A DNA stretch of 49,156 bases from an uncultured Bacteroidales bacterium. Lineage in GTDB: Bacteria; Bacteroidota; Bacteroidia; Bacteroidales; P3. The notes under the pieces are model-generated. The model made no database searches, was not told where the DNA came from, and saw nothing but the letters and a program-made list of their open reading frames with translations. The stretch lies in assembly GCA_905233895.1 (NCBI GenBank), contig CAJOFL010000010.1, forward strand, positions 4,620 to 53,775. Direction: 5' to 3'. Below are positions 42,371 to 49,156 of this stretch, piece after piece (position 1 is the first letter of the stretch; each line of letters begins with the position of its first letter). Both the position numbers and the translations under genes were made by a program.

Positions 42371-43384
42371 ATGAACATAGATTGGCAAAACCTCCCGTTT
42401 GGTTACGTAAAAACGGACTACAACGTACGCTGCTACTACCGTGACGGCAAATGGGGCGAAATCGAAGTATCCAGCTCCGAACACATCGAAATCCACATGG
42501 CCGCCTCCAGCCTCCACTACGGCCAGGAAGCCTTCGAAGGCCTGAAAGCCTACCGCTGCAAAGACGGCAAAATCCGCATCTTCCGCCCCGAAGCCAACGC
42601 CGAGCGCCTCCAGAGCACCTGCCGCGGAATCATGATGCCCGAACTCTCCACCGAGAAATTCGTCGAGATGTGCAAACGCGTCATCAAACTCAACGAGCGC
42701 TTCATCCCGCCCTACGGCACCGGCGCCTCCCTCTACCTCCGCCCACTCCTCATCGGCACCGGCATCACCGTCGGCGTCAAACCCGCCGACGAATACCTCT
42801 TCGTCATCTTCGTCACACCCGTCGGCCCCTACTTCAAAGGCGGATTCAAAGCCAACCCCTACGTCATCACCCGCAAATACGACCGCTCCGCACCCCTCGG
42901 CACCGGCATCTACAAAGTCGGTGGCAACTACGCCGCCAGCCTCAAAGCCCACGTCGAAGCCTGCCACGGCGGCCAGTACGCCTGCGAATTCTACCTCGAC
43001 GCCAAAGAAAAACGCTACGTCGACGAAGCCGGCGCCGCCAACTTCTTCGGCATCAAAGACGGCGCCTACATCACACCCCTCAGCACCTCCATCCTGCCCT
43101 CCATCACCAACAAGAGCCTTATGCAGCTCGCCGAAGACATGGGCATGAAAGTCGAACGCCGCCCCATCGACGTCGAAGAACTCGCCACCTTCCAGGAAGC
43201 CGGCGCCTGCGGCACCGCCGCCGTCATCAGCCCCATCGAACGCCTCGACGACCCCGAGACCGGCCGCAGCTACCACTTCGGCAAAGAACCCGGCCCCTAC
43301 AGCACCAAACTCTACAACGCACTCCGCGCCATCCAACTCGGCGAAGCCGACGACATCCACCACTGGAACACCATCATGGACTAA
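42371..43384 (+). CDS. ilvE: Branched-chain amino acid aminotransferase
   Basis: 337 aa, PLP fold type IV. It transfers the amino group between glutamate and the keto acids of Leu, Ile and Val. The PLP lysine is Lys182 (GTGIYKVGGNYAAS). HYGQEAFEGLKAYR, YLRPLLIGTG, VDEAGAANFFGI and EAGACGTAAVISPI are family blocks. Codon use is strongly biased to C in the third position, unlike most neighbours, which suggests high expression and leaves long open frames on the other strand and in the +1 frame. Single-gene transcript with its own promoter and a strong hairpin after the stop. Confidence 0.97.
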   Translation: MNIDWQNLPFGYVKTDYNVRCYYRDGKWGEIEVSSSEHIEIHMAASSLHYGQEAFEGLKAYRCKDGKIRIFRPEANAERLQSTCRGIMMPELSTEKFVEMCKRVIKLNERFIPPYGTGASLYLRPLLIGTGITVGVKPADEYLFVIFVTPVGPYFKGGFKANPYVITRKYDRSAPLGTGIYKVGGNYAASLKAHVEACHGGQYACEFYLDAKEKRYVDEAGAANFFGIKDGAYITPLSTSILPSITNKSLMQLAEDMGMKVERRPIDVEELATFQEAGACGTAAVISPIERLDDPETGRSYHFGKEPGPYSTKLYNALRAIQLGEADDIHHWNTIMD

Positions 43385-43411
43385 CCCTCCATACCGCACA
43401 CACGCCCACCA

Positions 43412-43448
43412 TTTGAAGGCTGCCCGCTTCCCACGGGCAGCCTTCAAA
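43412..43448. terminator. Hairpin between convergent ilvE and T9SS gene
   Basis: A perfect 15-bp stem (43412-43426 with 43434-43448) around a 7-base loop. There is no long T-run on either side, so termination efficiency is uncertain, but the position between two converging genes fits a bidirectional terminator. Confidence 0.75.
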
Positions 43449-43453
43449 CATAT

Positions 43454-43480
43454 CAACCGTAAACCGTAAACCGTAAACCC
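43454..43480. repeat. AAACCGT-type 7-bp spacer repeat
   Basis: Three to four AAACCGT units directly abut the stop codon of the minus-strand T9SS gene. Confidence 0.65.
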
Positions 43481-46400
43481 TAACGAACAACCAACAACCT
43501 CACCACCGCCCCTCCCGCGCAGAGGAAATACGGCCCCGCCGGCAGCCGGCCGACATCCAGCCGCAGCGTAGGCCCGGCCGAGCGCACATCCATCACACAG
43601 CGCCCCAGCGCATCGTGCACCTCCAGACTCCATTCGCCCTCGGCGTCGCCCAGAGTAACAAAAACCACCCGCTCGGCAGGGTTGGGGTAGAGCGTCAACC
43701 GTGGCGTGTAAAGCACCGGGCCGATACCCTGAGGATCGGGGAGCGTGTCGGCCGTAAGGCCGATATCGTCCAGGCTGAGAACGGCAGTACCGGCAGAAGA
43801 GTCACCCACACGCGTGAACGTGAAAACAAAACGTCCGCCCTCGGCAAGCAAGCCGCCATCAACCGGCACATCCACCGGAGTCCATTCCGCAAAGGCAGTC
43901 TTCGCCGAGAAGAGCAGCCTCTGGCTGTCGCCACGTTGCAACTCAACCTGCAGGTTGACAGGCACAGTGTCGTGCAGCCCCACCGTTTCATACATTCTGG
44001 CCACAAAACGCAAAATGGCAGGTCCGTCATGCGGCGCCATCCACGGAGTGGCAAAGCTGCTGAACGCAGAATCGCGGAGCGAGACCATCATAAGGTTATC
44101 ACCGCTGTAGGATGAGGGGCGCACCCAGCGCACCTGCGGTTCATTCGATGCAGTGTCTGTCAACTCCCAGCAACGCGGCATACGGAACATATCCTGATGC
44201 TCAAAATCCTCGAACCACGGTAGTCTGTAGGCACCGCACGGAGTTGTAAACTGCACCGTTGTGGCCATAGTCAGACCACCTTCGGGGCAGACGGAACGTA
44301 CGCTGACGGTATAGTCGGTTGCAGGGTTGAGCGACGTCAGGATTGTGGAACTGGAAACTATTATTGCGGTATCTGAACCAAAATATGAGGAGAGTACCAC
44401 CTGGAAAGCTACCGCATCACTGTCGGCATCAGTTGCAGGAACTATAACAAGATGCGCCGTCGAGTCGGTAATTCCTTCGACATGGAGGCTGTCGGGCTGA
44501 CTGCACGAGAGGTCGAGCCTTAATTCTATATCATCGAGATAAACTGTGCTGAATGAACTGGAGTCGGCAATTCCAAGCCTGAAAGCAACATAACGGCCAT
44601 CTCCTGTGTAATGGTCCAGTTGCACCTCATGCTCCTCCCATACATCGCGTACGGCTGATATATGAGTGTGGAGCGAAACAAAAGTTGTAGTGTCAGCCGG
44701 GTCTGACATAACGCCCACATCAATTTTCGCACGGCCATCCATGGTGGCATAGGTCAGGAAGCCCACTACAAGATTGGCGAGGCTATCCACCTCGGGCAGC
44801 ACCACGAACATCGGTTGGTTGGGATTACGTACAAGGGTGTAAAGACTGAGCCCTGTATCACCGTAATGCACATTGTCGGATGGCCGATAGAGACCGGTAT
44901 AGTTCGAGGGCGCATAGTTTCGGAATGTCCAACAGGGGCTGAGGGTGGTGAGGTCGTTGTTGATACAATGGTTGAAATCTTCAGTATAGGGCAGATCACT
45001 ATGTGTGATGATACTGCAGGGGGTTGAAAATGCTGCAGATACGTCAGCAGAGAACGAAGTATCGGCGCAGACGGTATAGGCGGTTACCACATAGTTGGTG
45101 GCTGCATCGAGACCTGTGAGGGTGAGAACCGTGTCGGTGCTAAAGATAGTGTCTCGCTGTGCACCGGTGCGAAGCACTATGGCGTAACTTCCGGAAGACA
45201 ATGTATCTGTTATAGCGACTCTCGCGGTGGAGAGGGTGACACTGTCGACAACAACCCCTTGCGGACCAGCACAACTGTAGACGGTTTGGAAACTTTCCCA
45301 CGCCTGATCAGTCCATAAACCGGAACATAACTGACTGACATAAACTATATAATATTTGTTGCCCTCTAGGTCGTTATAGCGCAACGTTGTGTCGCCCACC
45401 ACTGTATCTATGCGAATTGTGTCGAATCCGCGACGGAGGGCCACACGGTAGGTACCCAAGTTGTTCATCTCGGTCCAGTGTACGGTGGCGGCTCGACCGC
45501 TTACATTGTCCACAGTGACTGCGACAGGCTTGATACAAGTGGCGAGTGTGGTGAACTCCACCGTGTCGGCTGGACCGACTGTGACGGAATCGCAGAGGAT
45601 ACTTACAGCCACAGAGTAGGGCGTTTCGGGTTGCAAACCTGTGATTGTACAGTGGTCGACCGTAGTGTAAAGCGTGTCGCGGGTACCAGTAGAGGCCCAA
45701 TAGATAACGCGGTAGGAACCAACGCTGTCGAAATCGCGCCAGGTAATGTCGGCCGAAGTGGCGTTGAAACGGGTGGCGCGGAGGTTGACCGGCTCGATGC
45801 AGCCATGTATGGTTTCGAGCAGCACATCGTCGAGGTTGCAGCTCGCCATACCGTACATGTTGGGCCACGGGCGGAATGCGATATACTGGCCGCTACCTGT
45901 ATATGAGGCAAGTCGCACGGTATAGGTGTACCAATCGTAGCTGTTAGCCCAACATTCCTGCACCGGAGTGAACGTGGAGGTGTCGTAGGGATTGTCCATC
46001 ACGCCCACCATCACCGGTCCCTGCTTTACCTTGAACGTGACCTGCAGGTCGTTCACCCAGTCCATCGGCGGCATGATGGCGAAGGTGTTTCCGTTAAAGA
46101 GATTGCAGAAGCGCACCATGTTGGCTCCGCTTCCGCTCTGGGTGCGCCAACTCAACGACCCCAACTTGCGCCAGCAGGGGGCTATGGTACTATCGAAATC
46201 ATAGGAGTAAGGAAGGTCGGCATGGGTCATCCCGTCGCACATGGTCCATGCGTCGATGCTCTCCCATACCGATGTGTCGGCACCGCAGTCGGAACGCACC
46301 TTGAACCAGTAGTGCATGTCGGGCAGCAGCAGGTTGAGCGTGAAGAATGTATCGGTCACCGTCATTCCCGGATGCCAGCCAACACCTGGAGTGAAGTTCG

Positions 46401-47241
46401 CCGTATCGTACTGCACCAGATATTGCGCACCTGAAACGCTGTTTCCAGTCCACGAAATATTTATCTCGTTTTGGTCGGCGTAATTCACCGTCAGATTGGT
46501 CGGACGGGGGCAGGGCGGGAGCGGACGGATATAGGTGATAAGCTGGCCAGATACCGGACTGCCGGTCATCAGCGGCGTCAAGGGGCTGTTGGACAACTGT
46601 GTGGGGTTGGCCTTAGTGATTGTGCTGTCGGTAGCCCAACTGCCAGTGATGAGCACACGGTCGGTTGTTGAACCCGCCACAGCTGCAAAAGTGAATAGTG
46701 AGTCGGACTCAGAACTGAGGGTGACTTGTCCGAAGAGCACCCCAATGTCGCCGTTCGAATGCAGGTGCAGCTGGTAGTCGACACTCTCGCCGTTGTGCGA
46801 CGCACGGTGCAAGCCCGTCCATTCTACCACCAGTTCCTGACCTCCACGATCGTCGTCGCGCACCAACCAGTAAACCCTTGAGGTGCTCTGGTTCGGGGCC
46901 TCGGCATTCCCCATAAAGAAAGGTATGATGACATACTCTTGACGGGGGTCGTTCCAATGCGTGTAGTTGTAACTGTAGGGGCCGTAAATGCCCAGAATAA
47001 GGGTTCCTCGACCGGTAACTCTAACATTGGTACCCTGTGAGAAGGAATGGTTTCCGAACTCGAGATCGAATGGCAACTGTATTTGCTGCGAGTTGGCGTA
47101 GTACACTTGATTGAGGCGGGTGCCGGTTGAGGCAATCGACTGCCAAGTGCTGTTCTCGATGCTCAGGTCGTAATCCTGGAGGCTTTGCGCCTGTAGCGTC
47201 ACTGCCCAGAAGAGGGCAAGAAGAGTGATGATTCGTTTCAT
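43480..47241 (-). CDS. Large T9SS-secreted fibronectin type III protein
   Basis: 1253 aa. The frame runs back to 47325, but MKRIITLLALFWAVTLQAQ at 47241 is a signal peptide and is taken as the start. A beta-rich N-terminal domain (about 20-240) is followed by several FnIII domains (CPRPTNLTVNYADQNEINIS; NLRATRFNATSADITW; KPVAVTVDNVSGRAATVHW; LHVEGITDSTAHLVIV), with choice-of-anchor J-like jelly rolls between them (DLPYSYDFDS, DLPYTEDFNH, LPWFEDFEHQ). The C-terminus is a sorting domain (LTLYPNPAERVVFVTLGD ... LPAGPYFLC). It should be exported by T9SS to the cell surface; the binding target is unknown. Confidence 0.93.
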   Translation of the reverse strand: MKRIITLLALFWAVTLQAQSLQDYDLSIENSTWQSIASTGTRLNQVYYANSQQIQLPFDLEFGNHSFSQGTNVRVTGRGTLILGIYGPYSYNYTHWNDPRQEYVIIPFFMGNAEAPNQSTSRVYWLVRDDDRGGQELVVEWTGLHRASHNGESVDYQLHLHSNGDIGVLFGQVTLSSESDSLFTFAAVAGSTTDRVLITGSWATDSTITKANPTQLSNSPLTPLMTGSPVSGQLITYIRPLPPCPRPTNLTVNYADQNEINISWTGNSVSGAQYLVQYDTANFTPGVGWHPGMTVTDTFFTLNLLLPDMHYWFKVRSDCGADTSVWESIDAWTMCDGMTHADLPYSYDFDSTIAPCWRKLGSLSWRTQSGSGANMVRFCNLFNGNTFAIMPPMDWVNDLQVTFKVKQGPVMVGVMDNPYDTSTFTPVQECWANSYDWYTYTVRLASYTGSGQYIAFRPWPNMYGMASCNLDDVLLETIHGCIEPVNLRATRFNATSADITWRDFDSVGSYRVIYWASTGTRDTLYTTVDHCTITGLQPETPYSVAVSILCDSVTVGPADTVEFTTLATCIKPVAVTVDNVSGRAATVHWTEMNNLGTYRVALRRGFDTIRIDTVVGDTTLRYNDLEGNKYYIVYVSQLCSGLWTDQAWESFQTVYSCAGPQGVVVDSVTLSTARVAITDTLSSGSYAIVLRTGAQRDTIFSTDTVLTLTGLDAATNYVVTAYTVCADTSFSADVSAAFSTPCSIITHSDLPYTEDFNHCINNDLTTLSPCWTFRNYAPSNYTGLYRPSDNVHYGDTGLSLYTLVRNPNQPMFVVLPEVDSLANLVVGFLTYATMDGRAKIDVGVMSDPADTTTFVSLHTHISAVRDVWEEHEVQLDHYTGDGRYVAFRLGIADSSSFSTVYLDDIELRLDLSCSQPDSLHVEGITDSTAHLVIVPATDADSDAVAFQVVLSSYFGSDTAIIVSSSTILTSLNPATDYTVSVRSVCPEGGLTMATTVQFTTPCGAYRLPWFEDFEHQDMFRMPRCWELTDTASNEPQVRWVRPSSYSGDNLMMVSLRDSAFSSFATPWMAPHDGPAILRFVARMYETVGLHDTVPVNLQVELQRGDSQRLLFSAKTAFAEWTPVDVPVDGGLLAEGGRFVFTFTRVGDSSAGTAVLSLDDIGLTADTLPDPQGIGPVLYTPRLTLYPNPAERVVFVTLGDAEGEWSLEVHDALGRCVMDVRSAGPTLRLDVGRLPAGPYFLCAGGAVVRLLVVR

Positions 47242-47509
47242 AGCGATGCGATTTATTGGTGTTTTTATTCCCTTTCGTTTGCCTATATGACGGCGGCGGG
47301 GGCTGTTTGTTTCACGTTTTAACATTTGCGCTGTCTGCGCGATGCCGTTAAATCTGTCGTAACGGTCGGGGCGACAGTGCGTAAACTATCGTTTTTGTCA
47401 AGTGAAAAAAGTTATCAACACTATTGTTTTTTTAACAAATGCCCTCCAATTGCCAATTTTTTTTTTGTAGAAAATATCCGCCGCACCACCATCAGGTGTC
47501 GCGCTCGAT

Positions 47510-47547
47510 TTAAGATTTATTAACGAAAAAGTGTTAATAAATCTTAA
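47510..47547. repeat. Perfect 15-bp A/T-rich inverted repeat
   Basis: TTAAGATTTATTAAC (47510-47524) and its exact reverse complement (47533-47547) around an 8-base loop GAAAAAGT. It is A/T rich, which suits a protein-binding operator better than a terminator. About 270 bases upstream of the T9SS gene. Confidence 0.75.
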
Positions 47548-47569
47548 CGAGTTTTTAAAAATGGTGCTA

Positions 47570-47668
47570 TAACATCCTAGTTCACAATGTGTTTACCCCA
47601 CCTTCGCCTGATCAACGCCTGATCAACGCCTGATCAACGCCTGATCAACGCCTACTTTGGGATACCAT
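47570..47668. repeat. Iteron element, copy 2 (11-bp direct repeats)
   Basis: Four and a half direct repeats of CGCCTGATCAA (47605-47653) with the same flanks as the copy at 5393-5485: TATAAC, ACAATG, GTTTA, CCCCACCTTCGCC before, and GCCT.CTTTGG.ATACCATC after. One repeat more than copy 1. Confidence 0.8.
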
Positions 47669-47740
47669 CTAAAAATTTTTTTTGCCTTTAATTTTATAAA
47701 AAAAAGAGGCACGAGGTGCAAGGGGAGGAATCAGACATAC

Positions 47741-47777
47741 AAAAAAAGGGAGCCGTCCAGGCGGACGGCTCCCTTTT
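47741..47777 (-). terminator. gcvH terminator
   Basis: A 15-bp stem (47744-47758 with 47763-47777) around the loop AGGC. Read on the minus strand the stem is followed by a run of seven T (47741-47747). It lies 17 bases after the gcvH stop. Confidence 0.9.
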
Positions 47778-47794
47778 GCGGGTGGCGACGGTGG

Positions 47795-48172
47795 TTATGC
47801 GCCTATCTTGGCGGTGTAGGCGGCGGCGTCCATGAGGGCGTCGATGTCGGCGGGGTTCTCGGGGCGGATTTTGATGATCCAACCGGCGCCGTAGGGGTCG
47901 GCGTTGATGGCGCTGGCGTCGTCGAGGGCGGTGTTGAATTCCACTACCTCGCCCTTGACGGGCATGAGCAGGTCGGCCACGGTCTTGACGGCTTCGACGG
48001 AGCCGAAGGGCTCGCCGGCCTCGACGGTGTCGCCTTCGCAGGTGACGTCGACAAAGACGATGTCGCCGAGCTCGTGCTGGGCGTAATCGGTGATACCAAC
48101 AAAGGCGAATTCGCCTTCTACGCGTACCCATTCGTCGTCCTGGGTGTACTTCAGATTTGCGGGAATGTTCAT
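47795..48172 (-). CDS. gcvH: Glycine cleavage system H protein
   Basis: 125 aa, normal length. It carries the lipoyl arm that shuttles the aminomethyl group between the P, T and L proteins. The lipoylated lysine is Lys63 in [37 protein letters not shown] is the usual start, and [16 protein letters not shown] the end. No gcvP or gcvT is near; lpdA (13552) could supply the L component. It is a single-gene unit with its own promoter and terminator. Confidence 0.96.
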   Translation of the reverse strand: MNIPANLKYTQDDEWVRVEGEFAFVGITDYAQHELGDIVFVDVTCEGDTVEAGEPFGSVEAVKTVADLLMPVKGEVVEFNTALDDASAINADPYGAGWIIKIRPENPADIDALMDAAAYTAKIGA

Positions 48173-48180
48173 GGTTTTTA

Positions 48181-48217
48181 TTGTTTGTTGTTAATTGTTA
48201 ATTGTTTGTTGTTTGCG
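48181..48217. repeat. TTGTTAA-type 7-bp spacer repeat
   Basis: Units TTGTTTG, TTGTTAA, TTGTTAA, TTGTTTG, TTGTTTG fill the gcvH leader just before its start. Confidence 0.6.
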
Positions 48218-48249
48218 AAGCGGGAGGGGGCGACTCCGTTTTCGATTTG

Positions 48250-48280
48250 CAAAATTACTATTTTTTTTTCATTCGGCAAT
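48250..48280 (-). promoter_or_regulatory. Promoter for gcvH
   Basis: TAATTTTG (48250-48257, minus strand) with ATTG (48277-48280) in the -33 position and a 19-base spacer, one mismatch from consensus. Confidence 0.6.
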
Positions 48281-48332
48281 AAAAAATGTCGTTTCTATGA
48301 AAAAAAATTTTCTCCGTGTCGGAATTTTTGAG

Positions 48333-48340
48333 TATTTTTG
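48333..48340 (+). promoter_or_regulatory. Promoter -7 box for rho
   Basis: TATTTTTG on the plus strand; the -33 position is a T-run without a clean TTTG. It is divergent from gcvH and leaves a long leader of about 125 bases to the rho ATG, half of it repeat. Confidence 0.55.
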
Positions 48341-48412
48341 CGTCGTCAAAATGTCAGGGGGCTTTCCCGCACGGTTTGCGCTATCTGCCTGACTTTCAAT
48401 CCCAAGGAACCA

Positions 48413-48469
48413 ATGTATCAACATATCAAACGTATCAACTTATAAACGTATTAACGTATAAACGATTTA
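48413..48469. repeat. 8-bp tandem leader repeat (CGTATAAA type) before rho
   Basis: Six or seven units such as TGTATCAA, CATATCAA, CGTATCAA, CTTATAAA, CGTATTAA, CGTATAAA end at the ATG of rho. A shorter array of the same type precedes the 14961 gene. Confidence 0.8.
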
Positions 48470-49156
48470 ATGTACAGCAAATCTGAACTTACCGCCAAGG
48501 CCCATATCGAGCTGATGGATATTGCAGAGAGGATGGGCATTGCGAAGGCCAAGCGCATGGATGCGCAGGAGCTTGTCTACAAGATTCTCGACCACCAGGC
48601 CGCCAACCCCGAGAGCGTCGACAAGTCGACGAGTCTACAAGTCAAAGAGTCTACAAGTCAAAGAGTCAACAAGTCAACAAGTCGACAAGACGATGGGCCG
48701 GACGCCTCGTTGACTCGTAGACCCGTAGACTCGCAGACTTCCACCGAGCCGAAGGGGCGCCGCCAGCACATGAAGCCGCGCCTGTTGGCCGAGTCGGGGA
48801 TGAATAATCCCGAAATCCATCGCCGCAACCCGAAGGAGAAGAGTCTACAAGGCGAAGAGCCAAAGAGTCAACAAGTCAACGAGTCTACAAGTCTACAAGG
48901 CGAGGGGTTCGATATCCGCGATTTTGTGATGCCCGAGGTGCCTACGGTGCCCGATGTCCTGGCCCCCAACGGGAAACTGATTCTTCGTACGAGTCTACAA
49001 GTCAAAGAGTCAAAGAGTCAACAAGTCAACGAGTCGACAAGTCTACAAGCCGAGGGGCCGGACGCCTCGTTGACTCGTGGACCCGTAGACTCGCAGACTC
49101 CTGCGGAGCCGGACGCCTCGTTGACTCGTAGACCCGTAGACTCGCAGACTCCTGAG
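48470..49156 (+). CDS. rho: Transcription termination factor Rho, N-terminal part (runs off the window)
   Basis: 229 codons are open to the window end. Residues 1-47 match the Rho N-terminal helical domain (TAKAHIELMDIAERMGIAKA; ELVYKILDHQA). The rest is a disordered linker rich in Ser, Gln, Glu, Thr and Asp; the RNA-binding and ATPase domains should follow outside. The linker is built from repeat DNA: a 37-aa module starting TSLQVKES and ending PVDSQT occurs at 48629-48739 and, exactly 360 bases on, at 48989-49099, with partial copies at 48840-48900 and 49109-49150. Long linkers in Bacteroidota Rho are known; one made of dispersed spacer repeats is unusual. The Rho call rests on the short N-terminal domain. 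Confidence 0.82.
   Translation, partial: MYSKSELTAKAHIELMDIAERMGIAKAKRMDAQELVYKILDHQAANPESVDKSTSLQVKESTSQRVNKSTSRQDDGPDASLTRRPVDSQTSTEPKGRRQHMKPRLLAESGMNNPEIHRRNPKEKSLQGEEPKSQQVNESTSLQGEGFDIRDFVMPEVPTVPDVLAPNGKLILRTSLQVKESKSQQVNESTSLQAEGPDASLTRGPVDSQTPAEPDASLTRRPVDSQTPE
48629..49150. repeat. Coding repeat modules of the Rho linker (AGTCTACA type)
   Basis: Each module has a forward arm of 8-bp units (AGTCTACA, AGTCAAAG, AGTCAACA, AGTCGACA) and a reverse arm that is roughly its complement (TTGACTCG, TAGACCCG, TAGACTCG). The 42-bp reverse arm starts at 48698, 49058 and 49109; the spacings of 360 and 51 keep the reading frame. Copy two differs from the others by one base. Confidence 0.85.

Larger units (their letters stand above)
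47242..47794. other. 553-base intergenic region
   Basis: There is no gene here. Contents in order: leader of the T9SS gene with no clear promoter box; an A/T-rich stretch with a single DnaA-box-like TTATCAACA (47412-47420); a perfect 15-bp A/T-rich inverted repeat (47510-47547); the second iteron element (about 47570-47668); and the gcvH terminator (47741-47777). The longest frames here have no protein-like features. Confidence 0.7.

Noticed and set aside
42362-43633. A 423-aa minus-strand frame opposite ilvE
   Set aside because: It is Gly/Ala/Val/Asp-rich with no motif, lies antisense to an undoubted ilvE and follows from C-rich third positions.
47412-47420. TTATCAACA resembling a DnaA box, near iterons, as a possible replication origin
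   Set aside because: It is a single one-mismatch box with no cluster and no dnaA or dnaN nearby. The iterons also occur upstream of tpiA, so they do not mark an origin.
48173-48469. A glycine riboswitch before gcvH
   Set aside because: The leader is a TTGTTAA array and a plain promoter, with no paired glycine-aptamer pattern.
48629-49150. CRISPR-like repeats
   Set aside because: The units are 8 bp in continuous arrays, part of a reading frame, with no spacers and no cas genes.

Overview
The window looks like chromosome of a member of the Bacteroidota, most likely an uncultured gut or rumen Bacteroidales. The grounds are promoters of the TTTG-N19/20-TAnnTTTG type, two secreted proteins with type IX secretion (T9SS) C-terminal sorting domains, the epimerase and carboxyltransferase genes of the succinate-propionate route, the recF-DUF721 pair, an RprY-like regulator, Bacteroidota-style lipoproteins, and genes packed with 4-bp ATGA overlaps. 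There is no phage, plasmid, insertion sequence or CRISPR array. Apart from one tRNA the window is protein-coding.

Layout. 1-5231 (minus): carboxyltransferase (cut by the window edge) and methylmalonyl-CoA epimerase; then aguB-aguA-S41 protease, giving putrescine from agmatine. 5578-12435 (plus): tpiA, a frameshifted FtsX-type permease, a histidine kinase, truA, prmA, topB. 12417-13352 (minus): a CDF zinc exporter, divergent from lpdA (13552). 13552-27092 (plus): lpdA, an unknown gene, an M23 peptidase, ispH, recF, DUF721, a shortened ABC exporter, a leucyl aminopeptidase, pdxA, polA and a secreted unknown, nearly all overlapping or a few bases apart. 27333-31426 (minus): a T9SS adhesin-like protein and P5C dehydrogenase. 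37710-31675 (minus): rprY-like regulator, PhnP-like hydrolase, GT2, MORN protein, lipoprotein, S9 peptidase. 42140-37838 (minus): tRNA(CAT), ruvX, def, TPR lipoprotein, and an 883-aa PPDK-like protein with no PEP/pyruvate barrel. 42371-43384 (plus): ilvE. 43480-47241 (minus): a 1253-aa T9SS protein. 47795-48172 (minus): gcvH. 48470-49156 (plus): the N-terminus of Rho.

The most unusual signal is not a gene. Many gene junctions carry short tandem arrays with a 7-9 bp period, several folded back as forward arm plus reverse-complement arm. The arrays differ in sequence but share a style: AGTCTACA, CGTATAAA, AAAATTG, TTTTCAC, TAACCGG, AAACCGT, GACTTCA and TTCAGAAAAC types. They are not confined to spacers. 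They run into reading frames and encode part of two signal peptides, the C-terminal tails of PrmA and RuvX, an acidic Ser-Glu-Asn insert shared by the permease and topoisomerase III, and nearly the whole N-terminal linker of Rho, where a 111-bp module is duplicated exactly 360 bp apart in frame. A separate element of roughly 90 bp with 11-bp direct repeats (CGCCTGATCAA) is present twice, upstream of tpiA and upstream of the large T9SS gene.

Other points to check are the PPDK-like protein, a DNA polymerase I without the proofreading acidic motifs, an ABC exporter that ends at its H-loop, and a ruvX gene that starts 6 bases after a tRNA.
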